A DNA stretch of 64,000 bases from Actinotignum schaalii FB123-CNA-2 (lineage in GTDB: Bacteria > Actinomycetota > Actinomycetes > Actinomycetales > Actinomycetaceae). The stretch spans positions 966,824 through 1,030,823 of the forward strand of contig NZ_KE150262.1 in the NCBI RefSeq assembly GCF_000411135.1, read 5' to 3'. Shown here piece by piece: positions 27,007 through 35,843 of the stretch (position 1 is the first letter of the stretch; every line of letters begins with the position of its first letter). Under the pieces are notes generated by a model. That model saw only the letters and a program-made list of their open reading frames with translations, had not been told where the DNA came from and did no database searches. The position numbers were made by a program, and so were the translations under genes.

Positions 27007-27962
27007 AGGTCATCGTCTCTTTCGGGTGGCGTGGCGGGTACGGCGGATGTAGCTGATGCTGCGGGCGGGACGGGGAGGGTGAACGCTGCGGACGGGGCGG
27101 CGTTCACCGCCTGTGTCGGCTCGGGCAATAACGGCACCGCTGCGATAAGTTCCCGGGTGGCAGGGTGGCGCGGATGCTCCAGCACCTGCGCCGTGGGAGC
27201 ATATTCGACGACGGTGCCCCCGCGTAGCACGAGGGTGTCCTCGCACAGATTCTGGACAATGCCTAAGTCATGGGAGATGACAATGAGGGTGAGGTTCAGG
27301 CGGGCGCGCAGGTCGTGGAGAAGCTCCAGGACAGTGGCTCGCACCGAAACGTCGAGGGCGGAGACGGGCTCATCGGCAATAAGAACCTTGGGTTGGCAGC
27401 CCACGGCACGGGCAATTGCCACCCGCTGGCGCTGCCCTCCCGAAAGCTCATGCGGATAGCGGGAGCCCCATTCCGGGTTGAGATCCACGGCGGCCAACGC
27501 ATCGCGCACCATCTCCCGGTGTTTGCCTGGAACTCGCAGCAGGCGCAGCGGTTCTTCAATAATCCGGCCTACCGTCATCCGCGGATTGAGGGAAGCAAAA
27601 GGATCTTGCAGCACCAATTGGACTTCGTGGCGCAGGCGGGTAACACCCAACTTTCCGTAGCGCACCTCCTGACCCCGGTAGGTGATTGAGCCGCCGCTAG
27701 GCTCGAGTAAACCGAGCATCATGCGGCTGAGCGTGGTTTTTCCCGAGCCGGATTCGCCAATAATCCCCAGCGACCGCCCCGCTCGCACCTCGAAAGACGT
27801 GGGTGCCAGAGCCAGGGTGCTCCCGTAGGATTTAGTGACGTTCCGGCAGCTGAACAGCACATCCCCGCGTTTGACGGGCCAGTCCTTTTCCAGCGGGGCC
27901 CGGGAAGTCATCCGGAGTGCAGCCTCGCGCGGATCCCAGGTTTTTTCCGATGCGTTTGTCAT
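27003..27962 (-). CDS. Peptide-type ABC transporter ATPase (OppF/DppF-like)
   Basis: One of two ATPases of a peptide/nickel-family importer. Walker A (GESGSGKTT), Q loop (VLQDPFASLNPRMTV), signature LSGGQRQRV and Walker B (VLIADEPVSALD) with H-loop SHDLG are all present. The LNPR motif after the Q loop is typical of OppF. 319 residues with an unusual Ala/Pro-rich tail after about residue 280 in place of the longer oligopeptide C-terminal domain. Overlaps neighbours by four bases on both sides. Confidence 0.93.
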   Translation of the reverse strand: MTNASEKTWDPREAALRMTSRAPLEKDWPVKRGDVLFSCRNVTKSYGSTLALAPTSFEVRAGRSLGIIGESGSGKTTLSRMMLGLLEPSGGSITYRGQEVRYGKLGVTRLRHEVQLVLQDPFASLNPRMTVGRIIEEPLRLLRVPGKHREMVRDALAAVDLNPEWGSRYPHELSGGQRQRVAIARAVGCQPKVLIADEPVSALDVSVRATVLELLHDLRARLNLTLIVISHDLGIVQNLCEDTLVLRGGTVVEYAPTAQVLEHPRHPATRELIAAVPLLPEPTQAVNAAPSAAFTLPVPPAASATSAVPATPPERDDDL

Positions 27963-28840
27963 GACTGGTCACCTCCGTGCACCGCCAGGCCTTGCTGTGC
28001 TCCTAGTTCCTGGGCGACAACCCGAGCTTCTCCTACCCGTGCCTTGCCTCCCATCCCCGCTGGGCGTTGCAAGCTAGTGGCGCGAGCCGCGGCCACCAGT
28101 CCTTGAGTATAAGGATGCGCGGGGCGGAGCAAAATATCCGCGGCGCTACCCTCTTCGACCAATTCTCCCCGGCGCAGCACGAGGATACGTTCGGAAGTGT
28201 GGTAGGCCACCGCCATATCGTGGGTAATCATGAGAACAGCGGTGCCATGTTCGCGGGCGGCATCGTCCATGAGCTGCAAAATATGGGCCTGCACCGTGGC
28301 ATCCAGGGCGGTCGTCGGCTCATCTGCGATAAGAAGGGCGGGGGCCAAACTCATCGCCATGGCAATAACCACGCGTTGGCGCTGGCCCCCGGAAAGCTCA
28401 TGGGGGAAGCGGTTAATGATGTTTTCCGGGCTAGGGAGCTCAACCATGCGGGCCAGCTCGCTGGCCCGCTGCGCCGTCGCCGATTTTTTTAATCCCGCGT
28501 GAATACGAGAAGCCGCCACCAACTGGTGCTTAATGCGCACCACCGGGTTGAGTGCTGTATGCGGTTCCTGGAAAATACAGCCGATACGGCGCCCGCGGAT
28601 TTTCTGGAACTCCGCGTCAGAAGCGCCTACCAATTCGCGCCCCTCGAAACGAATCGAACCGGTCACGCGTGCCCCGCGGGGGAGCAGCCCCTGGATCGCC
28701 ATCGCCGTCATCGATTTTCCAGACCCGGATTCACCAATAAGGCAGACGCGTTCGCCGGCCTCCACCGTGAAGGACACTCCCCGCACCACGTCGGTGGAAC
28801 CGAAAGTCACAGTGAGATCACGTACCTCAAGAAGACTCAT
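27959..28840 (-). CDS. Peptide-type ABC transporter ATPase (OppD/DppD-like)
   Basis: First ATPase of the importer. Walker A (GESGSGKSM), Q loop with EPHTALNP, signature LSGGQRQRV and Walker B (LLIADEPTTALD) are intact, and the switch His lies in THDMA. The AHPYTQGL segment near residue 245 is characteristic of the OppD/DppD family. A Cys-rich iron-sulfur motif seen in some OppD proteins is not visible. Overlaps oppC and oppF-like genes by four bases each. Confidence 0.93.
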   Translation of the reverse strand: MSLLEVRDLTVTFGSTDVVRGVSFTVEAGERVCLIGESGSGKSMTAMAIQGLLPRGARVTGSIRFEGRELVGASDAEFQKIRGRRIGCIFQEPHTALNPVVRIKHQLVAASRIHAGLKKSATAQRASELARMVELPSPENIINRFPHELSGGQRQRVVIAMAMSLAPALLIADEPTTALDATVQAHILQLMDDAAREHGTAVLMITHDMAVAYHTSERILVLRRGELVEEGSAADILLRPAHPYTQGLVAAARATSLQRPAGMGGKARVGEARVVAQELGAQQGLAVHGGDQS

Positions 28841-29721
28841 CGTGTCTCCCTTCCGCGCGGATCGAGCACGTCGCGCAGGCCGTCCCCCAAGAGGTTAAAT
28901 CCGATAATCGTCAGGATAATCGCGGTGGCCGGAATGAGAATGACCGTCGGGTGGGAATACATGAAACTCTGGTAGGTGGAAAGCATGCGCCCCCAGGATG
29001 GAGTGGGTGGCGGGGTGCCCAGCCCCAGGTAGGACAGCCCCGCTTCCGCCAGCGTGGCTGTTCCCATGATTTGGGTGACGCGCACAATCAGCGTGGGGGT
29101 GATCGCCGGGAAAATATGGCGCGAAAGAATCCACCAGGAACGCGCCCCCGCGGCCACCGCCAGGAGCACGTGATCGGAGGCGGTGGCACGGCGCAATTCG
29201 GGCAGGATGGTGCGGGTAACCGCCGGGGCGGAGCCCAATCCGATGGCAACGGTGGAGGTGAGGGTGGAGCCAGAAAATGCGGTGACAAGAATGAGGGCAA
29301 TAATGAGGGTGGGGAAAGCCACCCATACATCGGTGAGGCGCTCCATCAGGGAACCGAGCCAACGCGGGGCATATACAATAATCGAGGCGAGGAGCAACCC
29401 GACCACCAGAGCCACCGCCGCTCCACCCACGCTGGTGAGCACCGTAACCCGCGAACCGAGCACCATGAGGGAGAAAATATCACGCCCGAGTTGGTCGGCG
29501 CCGAACCAGTGCGCCCCGTTCGGGCGGGCCCAGGAAGCCCGCGAATCCACACTTTCGGGATCATAAGGTACCCAGATGAAAGACAGCAGGAAAGTGGCCA
29601 GCACCGCCAGTACCACCACGGTGCCGATGAGGCCGGCCGGATTGCGCAGCAGCGCCCGCAACCGGGCCCGCCACGGCGACGTGGCGGAGAGGGCCCGCAG
29701 GGCCGGAGAAGGAATACTCAT
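28837..29721 (-). CDS. Peptide-type ABC transporter permease (OppC/DppC-like)
   Basis: Membrane permease with N-terminal OppC_N region (RNPAGLIGTVVVLAVLATF), about six membrane helices and the coupling motif with AAVAAGARSWWILSRHIFP-type pattern (near residues 195-215). The extracytoplasmic segment contains HWFGADQLGRDIFS, the hallmark of this family. 294 residues. Start overlaps the oppB-like stop. Confidence 0.93.
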   Translation of the reverse strand: MSIPSPALRALSATSPWRARLRALLRNPAGLIGTVVVLAVLATFLLSFIWVPYDPESVDSRASWARPNGAHWFGADQLGRDIFSLMVLGSRVTVLTSVGGAAVALVVGLLLASIIVYAPRWLGSLMERLTDVWVAFPTLIIALILVTAFSGSTLTSTVAIGLGSAPAVTRTILPELRRATASDHVLLAVAAGARSWWILSRHIFPAITPTLIVRVTQIMGTATLAEAGLSYLGLGTPPPTPSWGRMLSTYQSFMYSHPTVILIPATAIILTIIGFNLLGDGLRDVLDPRGRETR

Positions 29722-30758
29722 CGCAACCTCACTCTCGGGTCGAGGAGGCGGGAGGCCACGTTGGAGAGCATCATAAGGAGAATAACCGCTCCGGAGAGCA
29801 CCATGAGGAAACCTTGGACAGTAACAATATCGCGGGTGGATACGCTCGCAACCAGATGGTGCCCGATGCCGGGAAGTGCAAAGACCTGTTCGACCACCAC
29901 GGTGCCCATGAGGAGGGCCGCCGCATCGAGAGCGATAACAGCCAGCAGAGGGAGCCAGGCGTTTCGCAGCGCCTGAGTGAGGAGGGCACGCCTGCGGCTC
30001 ATCCCCTGGGCGCGAGCGGTGCGCACATAATCCTGGCCGAGCTGTTCCAGCACGGCGGAACGCACGTAGCGCACCAGTCCCGCCGTTTGTGGAATCGCCA
30101 GGGTAATGGCGGGCAGGATGAGACTACGGAGCGCCGCACCCGGATCGCCCCATCCCTCGCGCGGGAAACCGGTGGAGGGAAGATGAAGCGGGGTCGCTAG
30201 GTACATGACGAGCAACATCCCCACAATGAACGTAGGGATCGCGATACCCAGTTGGGAAAGCCAGGAGACGAGGCGCCCGGTCAGGGTGGTGGAACGGGCC
30301 GCGGCATACACCCCGATCACCAGGGCGAAAATAACCGCCAAACTCAAGGACATGAGAGCGAGGGGCACGGTGACCTGGAGCTTCGTCACGAGCTCGTGGG
30401 TCACGGAAAGAGAAGAAAAGGGTGAGGTGCCGAAATCTCCGGTGAGGGCAGCGCCTAACCAGCTCAGATACTGGACGATGAGAGGACGATCCCAGCCGTG
30501 CTCGGCCCGGATCGCCTCGATTTGCGCGTCGGTAGCATCCAGACCACCCATAATGACGGCCGGATCCCCGGGCAGGGTGTGGAGCGCGAAGAAAATTACG
30601 AAAGAGGCGAGGAATAACGCCGCTACCGCCCACCCCAGCGCGGCGAGCACGATGCGGGCGGTGCGCGACGTCGTGGTGCGAAGCACCGTTTCGCGGTCCA
30701 CGGTGCCGGAGGCGGCATCCGCCCCCGGCACCTGCGCGAGCGCGAGTGGTTCAGCCAT
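29718..30758 (-). CDS. Peptide-type ABC transporter permease (OppB/DppB-like)
   Basis: Partner permease, 346 residues. Hydrophobic segments and the family pattern HTLPGDPAVIMGG after the first helix, LSWLGAALTGDFGTS, and coupling loop YVRTARAQGMSRRRALLTQA are seen. About 35 extra N-terminal residues precede the first helix. The ATG shares one base with the stop of the binding-protein gene (TAATG), so coupling is strong. Confidence 0.93.
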   Translation of the reverse strand: MAEPLALAQVPGADAASGTVDRETVLRTTTSRTARIVLAALGWAVAALFLASFVIFFALHTLPGDPAVIMGGLDATDAQIEAIRAEHGWDRPLIVQYLSWLGAALTGDFGTSPFSSLSVTHELVTKLQVTVPLALMSLSLAVIFALVIGVYAAARSTTLTGRLVSWLSQLGIAIPTFIVGMLLVMYLATPLHLPSTGFPREGWGDPGAALRSLILPAITLAIPQTAGLVRYVRSAVLEQLGQDYVRTARAQGMSRRRALLTQALRNAWLPLLAVIALDAAALLMGTVVVEQVFALPGIGHHLVASVSTRDIVTVQGFLMVLSGAVILLMMLSNVASRLLDPRVRLR

Positions 30759-32287
30759 TAACGCGCAACCTGAATATCAGCGGCGTAGAAGCGAGAACCG
30801 GTCCGGTTGGTCGGGAATCCGGAGACCCCTTCCCGGGAGAAAATAATGGCCTTGGGGCTGTAGAGCCAATCCGAGGCCGCATCTTCAGAAACGAAGGTGG
30901 CGAGCTCACCGAGCTTCTTATCGCGTTCGGCCAGCGAACTGGCGGTCATCGCTTCTTTATTGAGCTGCTGGGCCTGTGCGCTGTCGTAATGCCAGTAGTA
31001 GCTAGGATTCGAGTAGTAGGTGAGCGTCCACGGATCCACGTGGAGCACCATGGTCATATCGTAATTTCCCCCGCGGTAGACCTCATCGAGCCAGCTGGAA
31101 AATTCCATCCGGTCAATCGTCACATTAATGCCGATCTCCTTGAGCTGGGCAGCCACATATTCAGAAATAGCGGAATCGTAATTATTAGCTACCCGCAGGT
31201 TGAGAGAGAGATTCTCAACGCCGGCCTTGTTGAGCAGTTCACGGGCCGCCTGCGGATCATAGGAATCAATGTCATTGAGGGAATCACTCCACCAGGCCAT
31301 CCCGGGAGAAACCATGGAACCCACCCGCACCATGTTCCCACCCAGCGCGGTAATGAGGCCATCCTTATCGATGCCCTTGCGGATAGCGGTACGCACATCC
31401 TTATTAGCCAGAGTCGGGTTGCTGTGGTTGAAGCCGAGCGTCATCCATGAGGTTTCCGTACCCTGCGAGGTAATAATTGCCGGGTCGGCCGCGAACCGCT
31501 CCACCGTATCGGTGTTCTGGGTGGTGAGAATATCAATTTGTCCCGAGGCCAGCGCATTGGCGGCTGCGGTCTGATCCGCGTAATAGTGGTAGACCACTTC
31601 CTTGGTGCCGGCCGGATCGCCCCAATAATTGTCATTGCGTTCGAGGGTAATGGTGGATCCGGTCTTCCATTCACCGATGGTGAAGGGGCCGGTACCGTTC
31701 GATTCCTTATTCAAATCGACCGTGTTATCGGAAGGAACCATCATGGCAGCGTCCGTAGACATGCTGTCCAAGAAATTCATATTCGGTTCGGATAGGGTCA
31801 CGACGACGGTATGCGGGTCGGAAGCCTGCGCGGATTTAAAAGTGCGCATGAGCTTATGATCGGGATTCTTCGACCCCTCGGCAGCAGAAGCTTCCAGGGT
31901 GGCAACAACATCCGCGGCATCAAAATCAGAACCGTCGTGGAATTTAACACCTTCGCGCAGATGGAAAGTATAGCTCAGCCCATCTTCGGAAATATCCCAG
32001 GAGGTCGCCAAAGCTGGCAAGATATCACCGTTTTCAGCGCGGCGGGTGAGTCCTTCATAAACATTATCGATAACAAGCTGATCGAGGGCCGCGCCGGATA
32101 CCGAGGTCGGATCCAGGCCGGTGGGTTCCAAAATAAAACCAACGTGCACCGAGGCATCCGGGTTCGCATTCTGAACCGGGGCTGGGCCGCTAGCGGAGGA
32201 AGAAGCCTCATTGGAGGGCGGGTTGGTTGAGCAGCCGGACAGCGCGAGTCCGGCAACGAGCAGGGCGACGCCCGCAAAACGCTTCAT
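30758..32287 (-). CDS. ABC transporter substrate-binding lipoprotein (SBP_bac_5)
   Basis: Extracytoplasmic binding lipoprotein for a peptide-type importer. The ATG chosen gives MKRFAGVALLVAGLALSGC with lipobox; an ATG four codons earlier adds nothing. Family 5 patterns are seen: EPTGLDPTSVSG, YEGLTRRAENGDILPALATSW and TFHLREGVKFHDGS. Mature protein near 490 residues. It heads a seven-gene overlapping operon (binding protein, two permeases, two ATPases, phosphodiesterase, phosphatase). The ligand may be a peptide or another solute such as a phosphorylated compound; the trailing phosphatases make the latter worth testing. Confidence 0.9.
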   Translation of the reverse strand: MKRFAGVALLVAGLALSGCSTNPPSNEASSSASGPAPVQNANPDASVHVGFILEPTGLDPTSVSGAALDQLVIDNVYEGLTRRAENGDILPALATSWDISEDGLSYTFHLREGVKFHDGSDFDAADVVATLEASAAEGSKNPDHKLMRTFKSAQASDPHTVVVTLSEPNMNFLDSMSTDAAMMVPSDNTVDLNKESNGTGPFTIGEWKTGSTITLERNDNYWGDPAGTKEVVYHYYADQTAAANALASGQIDILTTQNTDTVERFAADPAIITSQGTETSWMTLGFNHSNPTLANKDVRTAIRKGIDKDGLITALGGNMVRVGSMVSPGMAWWSDSLNDIDSYDPQAARELLNKAGVENLSLNLRVANNYDSAISEYVAAQLKEIGINVTIDRMEFSSWLDEVYRGGNYDMTMVLHVDPWTLTYYSNPSYYWHYDSAQAQQLNKEAMTASSLAERDKKLGELATFVSEDAASDWLYSPKAIIFSREGVSGFPTNRTGSRFYAADIQVAR

Positions 32288-32410
32288 ATCTGTTCCCATC
32301 AGGTAGTGAAGTCAAAATATGGCTCGGCGCATCTCAGCACGAAGGCGTCACCATATATGTATCTATCGAGTCAATGTGAACCGTTGGAAAACGTGGAGTT
32401 AAAAGGCGAG

Positions 32411-32752
32411 CTACCTCTCCTTTGCGTCAGTATCGCGGATAGAGCGGGACGCGCGGGTCCCGGGTTTGGCACGCTTGGCGCGCCGGCGAGTCTCAGCGGC
32501 TTCGCTTTCCAGATCGTGCACCACGAGGCGAGCGTGGCGCGCGGTCAAGATGGGGTGGATTTTCTTCGCGGCGCGCATGGCGGTGGCGGTTCCCTCCGCC
32601 GCGGCCGTCAAAATACGTTCTTTTTCTTCCTCGCTCCATTCGTGGGTACGCATAAAACGCAGCGAGCGGGCCTCGCGCAGCATGGAAATCCCCCACAGCA
32701 GCAGCACCACCAGGAAAATCCCAGCGAAGCCAAGGAGTGACAGTCCGTTCAT
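32411..32752 (-). CDS. Small single-pass membrane protein, unknown
   Basis: 113 residues: one N-terminal membrane helix (about 5-25, LLGFAGIFLVVLLLWG), then a long highly charged helix (MREARSL to ESEAAETRRRAKRAK) and a basic/acidic tail. No family recognised. Its ATG follows directly on the proC stop (TAA then ATG), so it is co-transcribed with proC. Topology is probably N-out or membrane-anchored with a cytosolic coiled-coil-like body. Confidence 0.7.
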   Translation of the reverse strand: MNGLSLLGFAGIFLVVLLLWGISMLREARSLRFMRTHEWSEEEKERILTAAAEGTATAMRAAKKIHPILTARHARLVVHDLESEAAETRRRAKRAKPGTRASRSIRDTDAKER

Positions 32753-33553
32753 TTAGCTGAGGTTCCTATCTTTATCAATACTGGCCTGCACGCCGCGCAC
32801 AACGGCCGCTCCGAAACCGGCGCGTTCTAATTCCACCACACCGGCCACGGTGGTGCCGCCAGGCGACTGCACCGTATCGGCCAAATCGGCTGGGGACAGC
32901 TCACTGGCGAGCACCAGGCGTGCCGCACCTTCCACCGCCTGTGCGGCGATGCGCACCGCCTGCGCGGCCGGGAGACCATCGGCAACCGCGGCCCGTTTGA
33001 GGGCATCAATATAAGTAAAGGTGAAAGCCGGGGAGCATCCGGCGAGCGCGGAAAAGACGGAAAAATGCTTTTCTTCCAGGGTGATATGGGCACCCACGGC
33101 AGCGAAAACTTCCCGCACCGCGTCCTGCTGAGCGGGGGTGACGGAGCTTGAGAAGCATAGCGCCGTCATGGAGGCACGCACGCTGGCGGCTACATTCGGC
33201 ATGGCACGCACGAGTGGCTGACCGGGGGCGAGATGGTGGGCGAGGGTGGCAAGTTCAAGGCCCGCTGCGATAGACACGACGACGGTGCCGCATTGCCGTG
33301 CGGCGTCGTTAATCTCTCTCAGAACGTCCGCAACCGCGTATGGTTTTACGGCGACGACGACGATTCCGTCACCCACGGCCGTGACCAGCTCGGTATTTGA
33401 GACGGCCGGGCGCACTCCCGTTTCCTTTGCGAAGTCGCGCGCCGCCTGCGCGTCTTTCGCGGAAACGACGACGGATGCCGGATCCGCACCCGCGGCAAGC
33501 ACCCCGCGCGCCAGGGCACCTCCCATATGTCCGGTTCCAATAAAGCCGATCAC
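32753..33553 (-). CDS. proC: Pyrroline-5-carboxylate reductase
   Basis: NAD(P)H-dependent last step of proline synthesis. N-terminal Rossmann motif GFIGTGHMGGALARG, central VVVAVKPYAV and RAMPNVAA, and the C-terminal dimerisation signature with DTVQSPGGTTVAGV are all present. GTG 33553 is preferred because AAGGA lies seven bases upstream; an in-frame GTG two codons earlier is too close to it. Length 266 is normal. Confidence 0.93.
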   Translation of the reverse strand: MIGFIGTGHMGGALARGVLAAGADPASVVVSAKDAQAARDFAKETGVRPAVSNTELVTAVGDGIVVVAVKPYAVADVLREINDAARQCGTVVVSIAAGLELATLAHHLAPGQPLVRAMPNVAASVRASMTALCFSSSVTPAQQDAVREVFAAVGAHITLEEKHFSVFSALAGCSPAFTFTYIDALKRAAVADGLPAAQAVRIAAQAVEGAARLVLASELSPADLADTVQSPGGTTVAGVVELERAGFGAAVVRGVQASIDKDRNLS

Positions 33554-33699
33554 GAGCACTTCCTTTCTACCAGCTAGGCCCGGTGCTCCCGCAGCGGCGC
33601 TGAGCGAACACCGGGTATGCTCTCCGCGTTTTATTTTAGGCTGAAGAAAGGTGTTTTATGGCCGGCGTGGCTCTCACCCGGCAGAACGGAGGGTTTGAC

Positions 33700-34482
33700 A
33701 TGTCACATCGAGTACTCGTGACCGGAGCATCCAGCGGAATTGGTGCGGCGAGCGTTCGCGCTTTACGCGCGGCCGGATTTGAGGTGATCGCCACTGCCCG
33801 GCGCGAAGATCGGCTCCGCCAGCTCGCCGAACAAACCGGGTGCAGCTACGTGGTGGCGGACTTGACGAAAGAGGCCGACGTCGCACGGCTCGTCGCCACC
33901 GTAGCGGAATCCGGCGGGGTGGACTCCCTGGTCAATAACGCAGGCGGCGCCCGCGGGCAGGACAAGGTGGCGGACGCGAAAATCGAGGATTGGGAGTGGA
34001 TGTACCGCGTGAACGTACTCGGTACCCTGCGCCTGACCCTGGCGCTGCTCCCACATATGCGCGAGAACGGCGGGAGCGTTCTCTTTGTGACGTCCACGGC
34101 GGCGCAGGAAACCTACGTGGGTGGGGCCGGATACACGGCGGCCAAGCATGCCGAACGCATGATTAAGGACACTTTGCGTCTGGAACTGGTGGGAGAACCG
34201 GTGCGGCTCATGGAACTGCGCCCGGGCATGGTGATGACGGAGGAATTTTCTAAGAATCGACTCGGATCAGATGCCGCAGCCCAGAATGTGTATGCCGGGG
34301 TAGCTGAACCGCTCCTCGCCGAGGATATTGCTGAGACGGTGGTATGGATGCTCTCCCGCCCCGCCCACGTCAATATCGATTCGGTGGTTATCCGCCCCGT
34401 TGCCCAGGCGAATTCCTGGACGGTGGCCCGTACCGGCAGCGACGTGGTGGAGTTACCCTCCTCGGGGCTAGGCGGAAAGTAG
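33700..34482 (+). CDS. Short-chain dehydrogenase/reductase, YdfG-like
   Basis: Classical SDR of about 260 residues. Cofactor motif TGASSGIG at the N-terminus, NNAGG, catalytic Ser near FVTSTAA and YTAAK (Tyr-x3-Lys) are in place. An Arg in TARRED after strand 2 suggests NADP preference, as in YdfG-type 3-hydroxy acid dehydrogenases. ATG 33700 has GGAGGG at good spacing; ATG 33658 with its own weaker site would add 14 residues. Substrate not known. A hairpin lies after it, convergent with pcp. Confidence 0.9.
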   Translation: MSHRVLVTGASSGIGAASVRALRAAGFEVIATARREDRLRQLAEQTGCSYVVADLTKEADVARLVATVAESGGVDSLVNNAGGARGQDKVADAKIEDWEWMYRVNVLGTLRLTLALLPHMRENGGSVLFVTSTAAQETYVGGAGYTAAKHAERMIKDTLRLELVGEPVRLMELRPGMVMTEEFSKNRLGSDAAAQNVYAGVAEPLLAEDIAETVVWMLSRPAHVNIDSVVIRPVAQANSWTVARTGSDVVELPSSGLGGK

Positions 34483-34498
34483 GGGCACCGGGGCGCAC

Positions 34499-34536
34499 GC
34501 GGTGCCGGCGTAGCGCCAGCACCGCGCCAGCGTCGT
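34499..34536 (+). terminator. Hairpin with GTCGT between convergent genes
   Basis: Stem GCGGTGC/GCACCGC (34499-34505 with 34519-34525) with an inner GGCG/CGCC pair, followed by GCCAGCGTCGT. No U tract. It lies between the convergent SDR and pcp genes and may serve both; another case of the hairpin-GTCGT layout. Confidence 0.45.
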
Positions 34537-34544
34537 GCGGGAAA

Positions 34545-35285
34545 CTACCGGGTCGCGGTGATCTGCCGGGCAAGTTCAGCAATCGCCGCGGCAATCCCGA
34601 GGCCGAGCTCATCGAAGGTGGTGGCGGGCCGGGGGAGCGCCGGGGTGGCGCCCTCGTTTAACGGTGCGCCGTGCACCGTCTTGGGCAATGCTGCATCTCC
34701 GGCGTCGGTTAGTGGCGCAGGCTGCGGCGCGGACGGTACGTCGGTTTCCGCACCCACCGTGGCCACCCCAACGGTGCGCAGAGCCGGAACGTGAATGAAG
34801 AGACCGGGAACGGGAAGCTGGACCACGCGGTAGGCGATGTTATTACAGAGGTAGCGCCCCGGATCTCGGCTCGTTTCCGCAGCGATACCGGCCCCGTTAA
34901 TAGCGCGGGTAATATCCGCCACCCGCACGGGACTCGCAGCAATAGCAGGCCCGCCCGCAATCACGGGTTCACCGTTAGGCTGAGCTCCCGCATTATCGGG
35001 AATCCGGGCGAAGTTTTCATTAAAAGCTTGGAGTTCCGGGGTGATAGCGCTACGCCCGCCCGCTTCCCCGATGGCAATAACCGCATCGGGGTGAAAACGC
35101 TCCACTGCCTCGGCCAGCACCTGTCCGGCGCTCGCGAACACCACCGGCAACATGGCCGTCGCGACCTCCACCTCGCAAGGAAGATTCATATCTCGAAGAT
35201 GAGGGACGGATCGCAGCGCTGCCTCCCGGCTCGCATTTTCGGTATCGGCACCAAAGGGCTCAAAATAAGTCACTAAAACACGCAC
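34545..35285 (-). CDS. pcp: Pyroglutamyl-peptidase I (C15 cysteine peptidase)
   Basis: Removes N-terminal pyroglutamate from peptides. The catalytic triad context is visible: Glu in AIGEAGGR, Cys in GRYLCNNIAYR and His in FIHVP. N-terminal VLVTYFEPFG matches the family (VTGFEPFG). At 246 residues it is about 30 longer than typical, because of an Ala/Pro/Gly-rich insert between the His motif and the last helix (about 185-220). GTG start with a weak AGGGTGAAG site. Confidence 0.9.
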   Translation of the reverse strand: MRVLVTYFEPFGADTENASREAALRSVPHLRDMNLPCEVEVATAMLPVVFASAGQVLAEAVERFHPDAVIAIGEAGGRSAITPELQAFNENFARIPDNAGAQPNGEPVIAGGPAIAASPVRVADITRAINGAGIAAETSRDPGRYLCNNIAYRVVQLPVPGLFIHVPALRTVGVATVGAETDVPSAPQPAPLTDAGDAALPKTVHGAPLNEGATPALPRPATTFDELGLGIAAAIAELARQITATR

Positions 35286-35309
35286 ACTTCACCCTACCGC
35301 GCCCCTACC

Positions 35310-35318
35310 TGTGGATAA
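35310..35318 (-). other. Single DnaA-box-like 9-mer
   Basis: TGTGGATAA, the complement of the consensus TTATCCACA, lies 25 bases beyond the pcp start; TGTGGATGG follows at 35340. Only one perfect box, so it is not an origin. It may be a DnaA-responsive site or chance. The rest of the 231-base spacer (35286-35516) shows short degenerate repeats (GCCAGCGCA at about 35451 and 35477) and a strong ribosome site. Confidence 0.4.
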
Positions 35319-35516
35319 CTACACGCGCCGAACTCCGCCTGTGGATGGACCCTGGACGGATATTTCCATGCCTGGCACCATCGGCTCAAGCGTTTGGCAG
35401 GGGAGCCGGCTCCCAGAAAACAAGCGGGGCCAGTTCAACGAAAGTAAGCGGCGCCAGCGCACAGAAGTCAAACGTAGCCAGCGCAAAGGAAACAGGAGCG
35501 AAGAGGGGAGGTCACG

Positions 35517-35843
35517 GTGGATGGTGTTCTTATCACGGAGTCTGCGACGGCGGAGCTGCGCGCCGCGCTTGCGGACGTGAGTGCCGCGCTGGCTCCGCTG
35601 CGGGTAGATACCGTGCCGGGAGCGGTGGCGGCGGCATTGGCTGGAAGCCCACCGCCGGCCAGCGTGAGCGCGGGATGCGCGGCCCTGGATAGGCACACCC
35701 GCGATATCGCGGCCCGAGCCGATGAGCTAGCAGCCTCCCTCGCACTGGCCTGGCGCATCTACCAGGAGGCAGACGGCGAGGCCGGCGCGGATATCGCGGG
35801 CGTGGATATTTCCGGTTTCGATATTGCGGGGGTCGGAAGATGA
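35517..35843 (+). CDS. Small helical protein paired with DUF1023 hydrolase
   Basis: 108 residues, Ala-rich and almost entirely helical (ELRAALADVSAALAPLR; CAALDRHTRDIAARADELAASLALAWRIYQEA), ending in a Gly/Asp/Ile-rich tail. GTG follows GAGGGGAGG. The size, helicity and central Pro/Ser turn resemble ESX/WXG100-like secretion partners, though no WXG is present. It overlaps the hydrolase start by ATGA, which argues for a stoichiometric partner or chaperone. No family was recognised with certainty. Confidence 0.75.
   Translation: MDGVLITESATAELRAALADVSAALAPLRVDTVPGAVAAALAGSPPPASVSAGCAALDRHTRDIAARADELAASLALAWRIYQEADGEAGADIAGVDISGFDIAGVGR

Noticed and set aside
33658-33699. Earlier start of the SDR gene
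   Set aside because: The 14 added residues precede the Rossmann strand without family support, and GGAGGG favours 33700; not fully excluded.
35300-35345. Possible replication origin from DnaA-box-like sequences
   Set aside because: Only one perfect box plus one poor copy; no dnaA, dnaN or AT-rich unwinding region nearby.
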